A stretch of DNA of 64,000 nucleotides from Isochrysis galbana (GCA_018136815.1 CM030934.1:5417318-5481317); one strand, 5' to 3'. Positions 20,954-32,081 are shown, counted from the first letter of the stretch. Made by a program: numbers and translations. Notes: a model not told the origin generated them from the letters alone.

Positions 20954-23542
20954 TCATGGCAGTGCACCACTTTCTTTCATAAAATAGCTCGCCGTAGACG
21001 TGTCCAACCAATCTTCCATTTCAGCCATGAGCATGTCGGGCGTTGCCACCTCTTGCTGATGGACTAGCCACTGCAAAGCGTCCGCCTCATCGGGCCAATC
21101 AAATAACGGCACTACGCCCTCGGCATCGCAGCGGAAGCGCTCGACGAATGAGCAACAAAAGTGCACCCATCGCAACAGCAAGGCATCGTTGAGGCTGGAG
21201 TGGAAGCGGCGAAACTCGAGCGTGCCCAATGTCGTCACGCGACGCAAATTGAGGCTGCAACAACGGCCGATTAGCGTGGCAGGAGTTGAATTACCGACGC
21301 CGAAGAGCAAGCTTACCCGTGTGGCCTCGTCTTTCGCTGAACGGTAATCTTCGGAAATGAGGGCGGCTCTCACTGCGCGCACAAATACAACTACGTCTGC
21401 GTACCCTGCACGAGCAGGCGGGGGAGGGGGTGCCGACCCCTGCTCCCACACTCTCTCTTGCCAACCGAACTCGGCTCCGGTGGCGTAGAGAGGCGCGGCC
21501 CAAGGCTCGCGCCACGTCCAAGGGCGAGCAAACCTGACATGTGGGGTGGCAGAGGCCCAAGGAGTGGAGGGTCAGGTGGAGATCGAGGGGAACGGCCTCA
21601 GCTAGGAGGGAGAGGGTGACAGCATCATCCAAGGACGCGCTAGGCCGGATCTTGCGCAGCCATGGATGGCAAACACGCTCTCCCAGGTCGCCCAGTCAAA
21701 CGAAGGTGATGCCAGCGGCAAGAGCCTGCGGCTCTTCGCGAGAAGGATAATGCTTGAGGACAGGGTGAATATTGATAGTGTGCCTGTTGGAAGCGAGCTC
21801 CGCTATGACGGCTATTCTATAGGAAGACCTCGGCCCGGGTGATCTCACCTCATTGTGACGAGGTCATACCTAACCCAGGCGGCCCACACCGCCAAGAGCT
21901 CTCTCGCACGCAGTGTCTGGCCCCCAGCGCAGTCGGAGCGCACATTGACGTGAACGTGGAAAGATGTGGCGGCGTGGCCCGTTGCTTCAGATATTGGTGG
22001 CGCCCCAGCTCCTGAGATGCGGACAGCATGAAGAAAGGCACGCATCTCCATGACGCCTCCCTTGGCAAGGTTCAATGCTCCTTCGTATGCACCGCCTGGA
22101 TGTTCAGCACTAGCCGTGAAGGAGGTCATACATGACCGCGATCCTGAAGCTTGTGCGCAGTCAGGTGACGGGGATAGCAAGGCGGCGGGGCTCGAATCCA
22201 TCAGGTGCGCGCACTCAGAGCTCGACACAACCGGGGTTGGAGATGCCGTCGGTGGGGGCGATTTAAATTCCGTCTTCATGATCCCCCGTCCTCCGGACAG
22301 CAAGCACATGCCGCCATCCGGCTCCAAAGCTCCAGAGGTTGACGCGGCAACATCGGTTCCCCAAGACGGCAGACCCCCCGCCCGTCGCAACACTTGAGTC
22401 GCAAGATCCTCCGAACAATAGGAGATATGATCATCGGGCTCTTGCTGCCAAAGCATGCAGCGCGACGCAATGTAAGATGCCGTCATTTGGCACCAAGGCA
22501 CCGAGTCTGGTGGCAAATCCGGAGGGCACGGCACGCCCATATGCTCTGCTTGGGCAGTCAGCGTTTCGAGCGGGCTAGCTGCTTGTCCCGTTGACGGCAA
22601 TTGGGTTGGCTCTGCCCTCACCGTTCGCTCGCTGGTTTTGCATGGCCTTACGTACACTCCTTGCATGAGAGCTTGTGCCGCTTCCAAGAAGCGAGGTTGC
22701 AGCTCTTCGAGCTTGCTTCTCCACGCACCGTCCGCTCGAGGTGTCGGGGAGAGGGTCAATACTTCAATCTCAATCCCCAGAGCACGGTCGGGAAGGCGGC
22801 GCAATGGGGGCAGCTGAGAATGCGGATTGGAGGAAGGCTCATGTGCTCGTCCCTCCAAGGGCGCTGCGGAGCGACTATGGACTACGTCACTGCTTGATGT
22901 CGTTTCAGATCCAACAGTAGTCCTCGGTGCATCAGCCTGGTCTGGGGCTGCAGCGATTCCGCAGGGCTCTCCAGCAAAGGGAGGCAAGGCCAGGAGCCCA
23001 TCAAGACGGATTGGTTCTCGGAGTGGTACAAGGCAGTGCAAGTGCCGGCTTCCGGATTCCCACCGTAGGCATGCGACCACCACTTCACCTGGCGCCAGAT
23101 CGCGCACACTGAATGTAAGAGAGAGCGGAGCGCCGGCCAAGCCCTGCGTGGATGAAAGCTCCACGCCCATATGTCGGACTGAGAGGCGCGGCACGCCCTG
23201 CACCTCACTTGGCTCCAAGCCGCCCCAGTCAACGTGCACTGTTAGCTCGGAGCGCGTCCAGAAGGCGTGCCAGCCGACGGCGGTATCGCGCAGGACGGAA
23301 TGCGACGCGCCAGGTGGCATCATTTGACGCAGTACGAAGGCACCCCATGGGAGCGAGCTGCGGAGGCGCGGCGGCCCGTCGTTAAAGCTGTAGCCAGCGG
23401 CACGAGGCCGTTCCAAAAGTCTCGTAGGCGGCGGCGCATCAGCCGGGACAGCGGCGCAGCCGTGCTCGGCCTCGTCGAGCGCGAGCATCATCTGCTCCCT
23501 TCCCTCCTCGCTGTCCGCGTCCAGCTCCCCCTCGAGCCACAT
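20954..23542 (-). CDS. Putative amidoligase (Amidoligase_2-like), two exons
   Basis: Exon 21849-23542 joins exon 20954-21533 across a 315-base intron (AG|GTGAGATC donor, ATGTCAG|G acceptor), giving 757 residues. The C-terminal half carries the order of motifs expected for the amidoligase (COOH-NH2 ligase) family related to glutamine synthetase and gamma-glutamylcysteine synthetase folds. These are GIEIE at 256-260, TEFKSPPP at about 424-431, FHVHVNV at about 528-534 and GTLEFRRFHSSL at about 668-679. These residues would bind ATP/metal and substrate. The N-terminal 250 residues are beta-rich and unassigned. The splice puts RYDLVTMRFARPW in frame, as the family expects. Substrate is unknown; related enzymes are thought to form amide bonds on peptides or proteins. 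The ATG at 23540-23542 is the first Met in the long frame; GA-rich DNA (minus strand) lies upstream. Confidence 0.8.
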
Positions 23543-24160
23543 CGGGGCAGCGAGGGCGCCCCCTTCCCCCTCCCCCACCCTCCTGCACGCCCACGGCGCG
23601 CTCTCCCGCCAAAAAGACCTCCCTCAAGGTCTCTCCCGTCCGCTCTCTCCTCTCTTCCCCCCCTCTCCCTCTCCTCTCTCTCCCTCTCCTCTCTCTCTCT
23701 CTCCTCTCCCCTCCCCTCGCCCCTCTCTCTTATCGCTTCATCCCCCGCCCCCCCCCCCCCCCGGTGCACCTGCGGTGGGTGGGTGGGTCACGGGTCCTCG
23801 GCTCCTCGGCGACTCAAGACGGTCCAGAGCTCTCCCTCCTCTCTCAAGTATGTACTTGACGCGGCGGCTCTTTACTGATACTGGCCGAGCCAACCACGCT
23901 CACTAATCGGACACAACTTATATCTTTAGAAAGCCCCAGGTCACGTTCCGTCGAGCGTAGGACGGATTCGATTGAGCCAACAAACGTCCATGGTTCGGTT
24001 TCCATGCGATTTCAAACAGTATTGTGTTCTTATGCAGAGGGCGCAGTACTAGTACTAGGTAGTACTAGATTCAACTTTATGCGTGATTTAGTCATAGTCA
24101 TAGGCATAGGGTGTAGGGTGAGGGTGGTCAAACAGGGTTTTTTATCAGGGGTAAGAAAAT
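23543..24160. other. Upstream flank of amidoligase with CT-rich tract
   Basis: A CT-rich block fills about 23630-23765 and ends in a C run, which is GA/G-rich in the direction of the amidoligase gene. Beyond it lies ordinary sequence with a short palindromic AGTACTAGTACT stretch near 24045-24070. No gene is supported. Confidence 0.45.
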
Positions 24161-24300
24161 GACCATCTCATAGGGCGGTCAAACAGGGACTTTTAAACTA
24201 CTAGTAAGGGTTGGGCTGCACATTTTTGCATTTTTTGACCGTGCTGGCGCGATGGCGCGATGCCCAATAAAAAACCTCCAGGGGGGGCCACCTGCCACGT
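24160..24300 (+). mobile_element. Small inverted-repeat element (MITE-like)
   Basis: A segment beginning AGGGCGGTCAAACAGGG and continuing GTAAGGGTTGGGCTGC to TTTTTTGACCGTG, GCGATGCCCAA matches 40256-40345. CGGTCAAA and TTTGACCG form terminal-like inverted repeats about 60 bases apart. A partial extra copy of the left part lies at about 24123-24140. It is too short to code. Confidence 0.55.
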
Positions 24301-25000
24301 GCCACTACGAAAATCTTAGCCAAGAACCAAGAAATAGAAATGGTGCGATTCCCCCCCCCCCCCTCCCCCCTCCCCCGCCCCCCATATCATATGGATGGAT
24401 CGTCGAAAACGCGCACGCAGCGCGCCCGGCAGCATGAGTTCGATGTTGGGCTCTCCGGGCCTCACGGCCTTACTCGTCACTCGGAGACTCGGAGACGTCA
24501 GACGTCCGACGTGTCCACACAATTCCTGACATCCTAGTCCTTCCACCCCTACGACTGTATTTTGGATTTTGGCCAAAATAGAGGGTAGCCCCCCACTGAA
24601 GAGAGGTACCTCCAGGTGGTCCATGTGTCCTCTAGGCTCGGACATGCTCAGAACATCTGTGGTCGACCGCGCGGACCATACACCATACATCTCGTTGGGC
24701 GGACGGCGGACGGACGGCGGATGCGGGGATGCGTGGTCTGCACGCCGTAACGCCGTAACATTAATTAACATTAGTTCTAGCTCAATCCCAATCCCTTACA
24801 TGGAGTCCTTCCAGCACAAAAGAGTCCATTTCTCAGCCACAACCACCCACAACCCCATAAATCCATAAAAAAGTTGAATGGCTCTCTCTAGCTCATACGC
24901 TATATATACCACCACATGTGTGCAGCCCAACCGCCAGGCCATTGATTGAGCTTGAAGAGCCCACCGTGTGGCCGCATGTAAAGTGCAAAGTGCGGCAGTG
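24301..25000. other. Intergenic up to assembly gap
   Basis: No gene is supported. C-runs occur at about 24351-24380. Confidence 0.3.
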
Positions 25001-25100
25001 NNNNNNNNNNNNNNNNNNNNNNNNNNNNNNNNNNNNNNNNNNNNNNNNNNNNNNNNNNNNNNNNNNNNNNNNNNNNNNNNNNNNNNNNNNNNNNNNNNNN
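25001..25100. other. Assembly gap (100 N)
   Basis: Exactly 100 N are present, the usual placeholder for a gap of unknown size. Sequence on either side need not be adjacent in the genome. Confidence 0.99.
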
Positions 25101-25129
25101 TGCGCGGGCCAACCCCGCCACCCCTTCCG

Positions 25130-25220
25130 CCCTGCAGCGGGGGGGAGGATGACCGGATTCGACCCGGTGTCTCGCCATCCTACAAGCAGGACCGCAAACC
25201 ACTGAGCCACGCGACTCGGA
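25130..25220 (-). ncRNA. tRNA-like sequence with Pol III A and B boxes
   Basis: On the minus strand an A box TGGCTCAGTGG (25199-25209) is followed 33 bases later by a B box GGGTCGAATCC (25155-25165). The B box sits in a perfect T-arm, ACCGG/CCGGT (25152-25168). D-arm and acceptor stem do not pair properly and the anticodon stem is irregular. It is therefore more likely a tRNA pseudogene or the head of a tRNA-derived SINE than a working tRNA. The nearby gap prevents seeing a full element. Confidence 0.5.
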
Positions 25221-25235
25221 CGCGTAAACGCGTCC

Positions 25236-26173
25236 AAGTGCGAAAAACATATACTACTATACATTTACCTATTACCTAGGGCTGGGGGTCCCTTGTTTGC
25301 CCCACCCGATGAGACAGGCGGGCACCGCGAAAGCGCGGCGCCAGACGAAAACGACTCAAGAGGCGGGGGCCACAAAACAAAAAGACAAAAAAAGTAAACG
25401 ACGCGTGCGTTTACGTTTGTTTACGGAATTTAGCTAACAAGCCTGCCCCAGCCCGCCCCCCATCCGCCTGGCCCGTCGTAGTGCACGCGGGCCCACCCCC
25501 CGTATGGGGGGTAGCGGGTAGCGGGAGCGGGGGTGAGAATGTTGGGTTTAGGCGATGGCGAGTGTGATACCGGAGGGGTGTGAGTCAGTGAGTCAGTAGC
25601 AGCATAGCGGGCAACTTCAAGAATATTTTTTTACCGCTCTCATCAGCCGCCCATCCGTCATTCGCGTGGGCGGCTCCCTTCTCCGGTGTGCTCCCCATCC
25701 CAATGCCTCCTATGGACCTCACAGAGGATGTTACATCTCAACACCCCTTTCCACACATTCAAGCACATCTTGGCTTGGCTCGCTCGAGCCAGTCGGTCAC
25801 AGGGCTAGAGCTAGAGCGAGCTGCTACGGGCAATCCCATCTAGGGCACAGAACTGGGCGTCTGCTAAGGGAATAGGGGCCCGCGCCGCCCGCGCTAGATT
25901 CGCACCTCGCGCACACAATGGCTAGCACACACATTCGGAAAGACACTTCGTCTAGTTATGGACGGAGGGAAAACATCATGTGCGAGTACACTAAGCACTA
26001 CCTCATCCCGGCCGCGTCGAGGCACGCTTGCACACGGCGTGCATTCCCAAGAAGGCTAGGTCGCGCAAAAAAAAAAGTGCCGCACAAACTGAATGAATCA
26101 CAAGAGTAACATGGAGCGCGGAGGAGTGTGTCGCTTCGCCGCGAATATGTGTTTTGAGATGACGAAATAGATG
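25236..26173. other. Intergenic; repeat end near 25480-25640
   Basis: A segment at 25480-25640 (GTAGTGCACGCGGGCCCACC, TTTAGGCGATGG, CTTCAAGAATATTTTTTT) resembles ends at 20275-20400 and 41560-41640, so it is probably a repeat terminus. I see no gene in the remainder. Confidence 0.4.
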
Positions 26174-29130
26174 TCACTCTGCGAGCGCCCGCGATATCCG
26201 TTCATCCAAGGCGCCATATGCTTGCGAGCTCGTCTTCTCGCCATCTACCACCCTTACCGCTTGCGGGAGTGCCACCGCCATCTCTGTCGGCGGCATGGCT
26301 TGCAAAGGCGGGTTGGACAGTTGCGGACTGCTACGAACGGGCCAAGCAAGAGTACAGTCTCCTTGCTTGTCTAGGATGCCTAGCCCATCAGTGCTTACAA
26401 GTCGAGGAATTCGAACGGACATGATCGCCGTTAACTCACTAGGCTTACTCGAAGGTGGCAGTGTCTTCGAATCACTTGCATCGCCGGATCGTAAATGCTC
26501 GTGCGACGTTGCTGTCGTGTCTGAATCCTTTGCGGCACCAGCAGCTTCTACTGCAAGAGAATCACGTGCATGCGAGATTATTTCTCCCAAGACCGCGTCC
26601 GCTTCGTCTGATATCGCCCCTCTTTTTTTGGGAGTATCCGAGGTGTAAAGCTCAATACTGCGCGCAAGCAGCTCGTGCAACGGTACCCTTCCGTCGAAGC
26701 TCTGAAGGCCCTTCAAAGCCGTGGCGAAGTCCGGCGCGGACATGATCAGTGCCCGATGGGCCATCACCATCGCGACGCAAAAATAGAGGAGGAGCTCGAA
26801 CCTGTAGGAGGGCATGCGCGGAGCAACGTTTACACTGGGGACTTGTGCATGCCCGTCATCAGAGCTCTGACATGTCTCAAAGTGAAGCGGATGCTGTCAC
26901 TGAAGCTGAAAGCAAAGTCTGACCCCGAATTTGGCAATAAAGATTACGGATGTACATGTATATCCCAGTCTCTAGGACGTGGCTGCTCATTGCATGAGGC
27001 GCAACGAATGTTTGCCACTTATGGCCTTCGTAAGAGATGGCTGGCAATCTTGACGTACCGTTGTGGGTCTGCAAAGAGCGAGTCCCAAAGGCGCAACACG
27101 TCGGGAAGATCAAGCTCCTACAAAACCGTAAAGGCGATTTTGTCGTTGCCATTGATTGGCGAACAATCATGAATATCTCTCAATGGATCTAGGCCTAAGC
27201 AAGTGTTCTCCCCCACAACATGATCACCTGGGTCATTAGCAAGGAGATCCATCGGAATGCGTAGAAGGTGGGCGCTACGCCAAGCCGGTCGAGTGCGGCT
27301 GCTAACGCCGAATCCTTTGATCGGAGCAAAGCGTCGAATCGCGCGATTCGCGCCGAGATGCCAAGCTCAGTGTAATCAAGCTTGGAGCAAAAGTGATCAC
27401 GTACCTGAACATGAGGGAAGATGCGCCGCCATAGGTCGCGGGAAGGGCGAAAGATGTGAGCTGAAGCGAATCTACGGGAGGCAGTGGGCGGAGAGTACAG
27501 ACTGTGTACCAGACGCTTGCAAAGCAAGAGGAGTGCACACTAGAGCCAGAGGGCACCTGGGACTCATGCCCCAACAATCCATCGCCATTGGGATGGATGT
27601 TCTAGCTCGCACCTCCGACATGAGCGCCGTGAAGCAAAAGAAGGCATCTGCCTCGACCGCTTGCAATGCAGACTGAGCGATTGACACTCCGCACAGCGAC
27701 CTACCCTTAATGAATGAACCTCGGAAAGCCACCTCAGCATCACTGGATGTAGCGCTCGTTTCCGCCTCGTCAGTCCCTGCCTCACTCTCCCCCGCCTCTT
27801 CATCTTTCAGCCCTTGGAAGAAGTCGGCCACAACCTCACGCATACCCGCATCAGCTTCCAGTTCAGCACAGAAAGCATAGTATATGGGTGCCACCAACTC
27901 GTTCATCCCCTACATGACAATTCGCATAGGTTAGACCTCAAAGCTAACCAGAGGAGGGTCATCTTTTCATCAGGGAGGCAAAACAGAAGATGATGGGGTA
28001 ATTCTAGCAACCCCGCTAGCTCCTTCCCTTTTGTGTGCAAGGTGCATGTTGCGCGTGAGAGTGTGCACCTGCACATAGCGAATACCCGGATTAAGCTTAG
28101 CGTATAGAAAGAGCATTCGCCCTATTGCCTCGGCGTGCAATCTGCCGCGCGGACGTTCCTTACAGAAAAACATGTATTGGGGGAGGGTACGATCGACGTC
28201 TTTCTGTATCTCGAGGCGGAGGTTCTGATCCGCCTGCCACCTTAGAAAAATCAAGGGTTGGGTTGGGGAGTGCGAGCGTCTCACAGTCGTGGAACATTAA
28301 ATAGCATGCCTAGAAGACGGCGGTGTTTCGTGTGCAACCCCATCCCTTCCAGAGGGGAAGGCAAGTGACGAGATGAGATGCTCGACCTCAAGGCACAAGG
28401 TTCCCGAGCAAGCTCATTTCGAGGTCTCTCACAAGTGGCGATGTCAAGCAGCTCCAATTCGTATAGTGCAGCGTGGGCGGGCGTACTCTTTCCCTGCCGA
28501 GGCAGCGCTTGAAGCTAGGCGGTCGTCTACTGCCGCTACTAGTGGATGATCTTCGATGTATCGTGGAAATCCGTCAAGGGGATGGCCTTCCGACATGCTT
28601 GAGACTGAGTTAAGTTCTTTTGCGTGAGGGTCGATCGTAAGCTCCTGCCTCCAGCTGGCGTAGATTTCGCGCTTCGCTTTCAAGTGGGCGGCCCACTCCG
28701 ACCGATCGGGCGGCAAGTAGCCAAGCATCAACTTCCAGGCGATCGCACGTAGCCTGGGGGTGGAAGCCATACCGTCTGGCACTCCATCGGCAAAGCATAG
28801 CCTGCGTAGTGGCTCGTAAGGCACACTAGCCTGTTGTAGCAGGTTGGAGAAGGCGGCCTCGCGCTGTACGGGCGTAAGCTGCGCCGATCTGCTGAGTCCG
28901 CCCACAGGCTCCCGCGAGAGACGTTCCCTCGCTGCCGCTCTTGCGGCAGCCGCCCGCGCGGAGAGCTCGCTCGCAGCGCTCCTTGCCCTCTCCCACGTCT
29001 CGGAAGTTGCGGCGCGACTAAGTGCGTCGGAGGCGGCTGCGCGCATCGCGGAGAGGTTGATTCCACCGAAGCGGGAGCCAGAGTCCGCCTCGTCCACCAT
29101 CCGCTCACCTGCAGCGCTGCTGGACGCCAT
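26174..29130 (-). CDS. TBC1D13: TBC1D13-like Rab GTPase-activating protein, six exons
   Basis: Exons 28540-29130, 28069-28233, 27613-27909, 27228-27404, 27059-27117 and 26174-26801 join in consistent phase into 638 residues, with GT-AG introns of 306, 159, 208, 110 and 257 bases. TBC proteins stimulate GTP hydrolysis by Rabs; TBC1D13 acts on Rab35 in animals. The order of motifs is diagnostic: WKLMLGYLPPDRSEW, EDHPL, IQKDVDRTLP with the Arg finger at about 212, AKLNPGIRYVQGMNE with the Gln finger at 252, then VAPIYYAF. After these come EADAFFCFTALMSE, LDYTELGISARIARF, FYAFRWISLLMTQ, DLPDVLRLWDSLFADPQRFELLLYFC. The first 90 residues are Ala/Arg-rich and the last 130 low-complexity. A small further intron inside exon 3 is possible. 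A copia-type LTR lies about 24 bases upstream of the ATG. Confidence 0.93.
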
Positions 29131-29154
29131 CCACGCCGCCAGAAGGTGAGGGGG

Positions 29155-29332
29155 CGTCAGAGTTTTATTGTTGTGTTAGTATAACCTTAGTGCTGCGGGA
29201 CCGTAGCCCTTCGACGGCAACGGAGCCCCTACCCCGCGATGGGGGTGTGCGCGGTTGGCGCATGGCTCGTCCGGTGTATGTGGCTAGGAATGCTAGCTAA
29301 CAAGATGTCATACGACGCTATAAGTTCTAACG
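29155..29332 (+). repeat. 5' LTR
   Basis: It matches the repeat at 32368-32545 exactly as far as can be read. Its start lies 24 bases from the RabGAP start codon, which is transcribed in the opposite direction. Confidence 0.9.
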
Positions 29333-29349
29333 TGGTACCCCCGCCGAGA
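29333..29349 (+). promoter_or_regulatory. Candidate primer-binding site
   Basis: TGGTACCCCCGCCGAGA directly follows the 5' LTR. Primer-binding sites begin TGG, complementary to the CCA end of a tRNA. The matching tRNA cannot be named from this sequence. Confidence 0.5.
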
Positions 29350-29419
29350 GGTCACCGCAATCTCCATGACACCAGCGCGCGCGTCGACGCTCAAGGGTGC
29401 AACACATCATCGAATGGAC

Positions 29420-30738
29420 TCGACGCATTCGATGAAAATCTTTCCTTCGAATTTGTGGCTGCCGAGCGGGCCACACGTTCCCACAACTGGTGGGACCTGG
29501 ACAATATGGTCAGTCTACACAAATTCTTCAGTGGTGGCCGATACCAGATCCGCAAGCATTCACCAGTTCAAGGGTGGGAAGGACACTTTACCACATCGAA
29601 TCACTCCAAGCACCCCTCAGCTCTTACTTCTACGGCTGTGGGGGTCGTGCGGCGAAGGCAACGGCCGTCCGCTCTGCACCACGGCGCCGGGCAGGACGAT
29701 CCTCGTCGAATCCCCCCGGACGCCATCACGCGGAAAGGTCATCCCGGGCCGGCATGGTCTCCACAACTCGCTCAACACGAGCAGGAAGACTGCCATTGCT
29801 ATGGGGAAGATTCGATCTCGACGGTTCAAGATACGATCTCCCCCTCGCATAACTGCCCGTCTTCCCCGCTTGTATCGTGGCAGAAAACTGCCCGCCTGTC
29901 TTCTCTGTCCCACGCCGCGGGCGATTTCCAGGAATCGCAGATCGTCCCCCGCGCGGGGAAAACGCCGCGGGGCGCCGTCAGGAAGCTGCAGTTTCCCCCC
30001 GGCGCGGGGAGACCGCCAAGAGGCCCGCCCACGCACCAGGAAGAAGGACCGCCGAGCGTTCCCCGCGCGGGGGGAAATATTCCCCTCGAGAAAAGGGCTC
30101 CGGGGACGACTCCGCCCGCCGTTCTCCGCGCGGGGGGAAAGCTGATGAGGCCTCCCTCCGCTCGCCCCACCTCGCGAGAGGGGGGGGCCCCGTGGGGGAA
30201 GCCCTCCGCTGGGCGCTCGCGGACGGACGAGCTGCTGGCCTCTCCCCCCCCCGCGCGGGGGGGCGGCCGAACGGTGCAGCAACGAATCACAGTCGCCCCA
30301 GGTGAACGGAAACTTTTTCCCAAACACCTTCCGTTCTTCTATTACGACGACTGGGAATTCTACTTCGTCCCTGCTGGCACGGCTGGTCACTCCCTTGTTC
30401 CAGATGCAATCTGGTGCCATCTCCACCGCTCGAGGAACCGAAAGCGCCGAGGCCTCCTGGTGTCCCGTTCACTCTTCACAGGGTGGCGTTCCATCTTCAC
30501 AGGGTGGCATCACGCGAACCAAAATTGGACTGCTGGTCATTTGGCAGGCCAGGACTTTGAAAAGGCGCCATTCATGGCCACTTCACTGTCAGATCATGAG
30601 ATTTTGAGGGAATCCTCACAGAATTCTGGTGAGGCTATTTTTGATGCTTTCATGCTCAATGTCTCTGATCGCGATTGGGCGATTGGGACCGGAAGAAATA
30701 TCCCCTCTGTCGCCCCTTTGATGGGCAACGTGGTTTAA
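29420..30738 (+). other. Leader region of LTR element with open frame and GC palindromes
   Basis: One frame is open from within the LTR (29239) to 30738, partly overlapping the Gag frame in another register, and other frames are also open. No domain is recognised. Between 29947 and 30263 the palindrome CCCCGCGCGGGG or close variants occurs five times at about 50-65- or 120-base spacing. The region could be a long packaging leader or an extra protein; I cannot decide. Confidence 0.4.
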
Positions 30739-32081
30739 GCTTTGAACGTTTTGAACGGGAGATTGGTGTCTCTTTAGCCGCCATCCAGGCTGAAAACGAT
30801 GAAAATGATCTTGATCAAACTCGCCGCGGCACGGATATCGGAGGCGATGTTTGGGCTCAAACACACGGAAATCCCACTCAAGCACAAGCCAGGCTCAGAG
30901 CACGCCGCAACAAACGATTGTTCAAAGAGCTCTACTTCCACATCACAAATCAACACTTAAGGGACCACATGTTTGCCAACTACTCTAACGACGGGCGCCA
31001 AGCGTGGCTATTTCTTGAAAATCAGTGTCGAGTGGTTACCACTTCGCTCGAAATGATAGCTCTTGATCGACTCTGGTACGACGCTAACTTCGACACCGTT
31101 GGCATTGATGAGAATACCATCCATCTCTTCACACACCACCTTTTCGGTCTCAACTCTGATCGCCCGGCTACTCACCAAAAGACTCAAGAAGATTTCAGCA
31201 TCAAGCTACTTCAGTGCCTATCTACATGTGAGCATGGAGCGCTTCAACTAGAAGCGATCAATGAGCTCCAAGGCACTCCCGGTACTTGGCGCTTCAAGAA
31301 AATCCTCCCTACGCCGCCTACTCCGGATGGGACCGCTCCGCCGCCTCCAGCCTACGCGCGAGACTTTCATGCGCTCCAAGAATGGGTGGACAAGGTATGG
31401 CGATCTTTGGTGAGGGATGGAGCTATTCGGCGTCGAGCCGCTCGTCACCGCGGTGCTGCCGCCGGCCGGCCAGATGCGATGATGATCGAAGAGCGGGATA
31501 ATGATGAAGACCACGAAGCTCTAGCCACCGCTTCAGATGGCAAAGCTACGCTCTTCTCACTATCTGACTGTCTAAGGCAAGAAGTTTGCTGGAATTGCCG
31601 CGGCCTAGGACATCGCCGCGAACAATGCCCATCAGCGAAAGGGGTTCGCCCTATCGCCGCCGCTATATCCACCCTTAAACAATCATTAGACCGATTGCAA
31701 GCGCGGCGAAGTGGAAACGGTGCCGGACTAGCCAAGGGGCGCGGGAAAGGTCAGCGCCAACGACGACCATTAGGCCGTGGGGCTAAAGACCTTCGCTTCG
31801 TACTCAATGTTCTCGAGTTTCTCGAAGCCGAATATAAACTCCCGGCGACAATCTTCTGCGATAATTCAGCTACCGTTGCGTCCATCAAGAACCCTGGCGT
31901 AAAAGGACGCACTCGACACTACGACAATTGGATCTGGTTTGGTCGCAAACAATATCTCGATCGTGTTTCCATACCGATGTGGATATCGACTGAAGATCAG
32001 ATCGCTGATATGATGACCAAGGCGCTTGAGAAGAATAAATTCGTAAAATTTCGCAACCTCGCGCTGGGAGCATCAAATTAA
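30675..32081 (+). CDS. Gag fused in frame to copia RNase H tail
   Basis: The frame gives 468 residues. The first 300 form a copia-type Gag (FDGQRGLSFERFER, FKELYFHITNQHLRDHMF). A CX2CX4HX4C zinc knuckle, CWNCRGLGHRREQC, follows at about 305-318. After a basic linker the protein passes at about residue 374 straight into the end of a copia RNase H (IFCDNSATVASIKNPGVKGR, RHYDNWIWF, WISTEDQIADMMTKAL). Everything that normally lies between, protease, integrase and reverse transcriptase, is missing with the frame kept. The only catalytic remnant is the RNase H tail, so the product is expected to be structural. No ATG opens the frame before Gag begins; the marked start is a TTG, and frameshifting from the upstream frame or splicing may supply the start. 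Confidence 0.85.
   Translation: MGDWDRKKYPLCRPFDGQRGLSFERFEREIGVSLAAIQAENDENDLDQTRRGTDIGGDVWAQTHGNPTQAQARLRARRNKRLFKELYFHITNQHLRDHMFANYSNDGRQAWLFLENQCRVVTTSLEMIALDRLWYDANFDTVGIDENTIHLFTHHLFGLNSDRPATHQKTQEDFSIKLLQCLSTCEHGALQLEAINELQGTPGTWRFKKILPTPPTPDGTAPPPPAYARDFHALQEWVDKVWRSLVRDGAIRRRAARHRGAAAGRPDAMMIEERDNDEDHEALATASDGKATLFSLSDCLRQEVCWNCRGLGHRREQCPSAKGVRPIAAAISTLKQSLDRLQARRSGNGAGLAKGRGKGQRQRRPLGRGAKDLRFVLNVLEFLEAEYKLPATIFCDNSATVASIKNPGVKGRTRHYDNWIWFGRKQYLDRVSIPMWISTEDQIADMMTKALEKNKFVKFRNLALGASN

Noticed and set aside
21268-21329. A 62-base intron in the amidoligase second exon (GTAAGC to TTGCAG)
   Set aside because: The splice-like ends are present, but removal would break the frame leading to the TLEFR motif; the unspliced reading keeps it.
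21291-21632. Separate minus-strand gene
   Set aside because: It is another frame across the amidoligase intron and second exon; the in-phase splice from 21849 to 21533 explains the region better.
28444-28539. Longer first exon of the RabGAP ending at 28444
   Set aside because: The family expects EDHPL to be followed soon by the Arg-finger region; splicing at 28540 to 28233 restores this in phase.
30675-32081. Autonomous retrotransposon polyprotein
   Set aside because: No protease, integrase or reverse-transcriptase motifs occur between the zinc knuckle and the RNase H tail or elsewhere between the LTRs.
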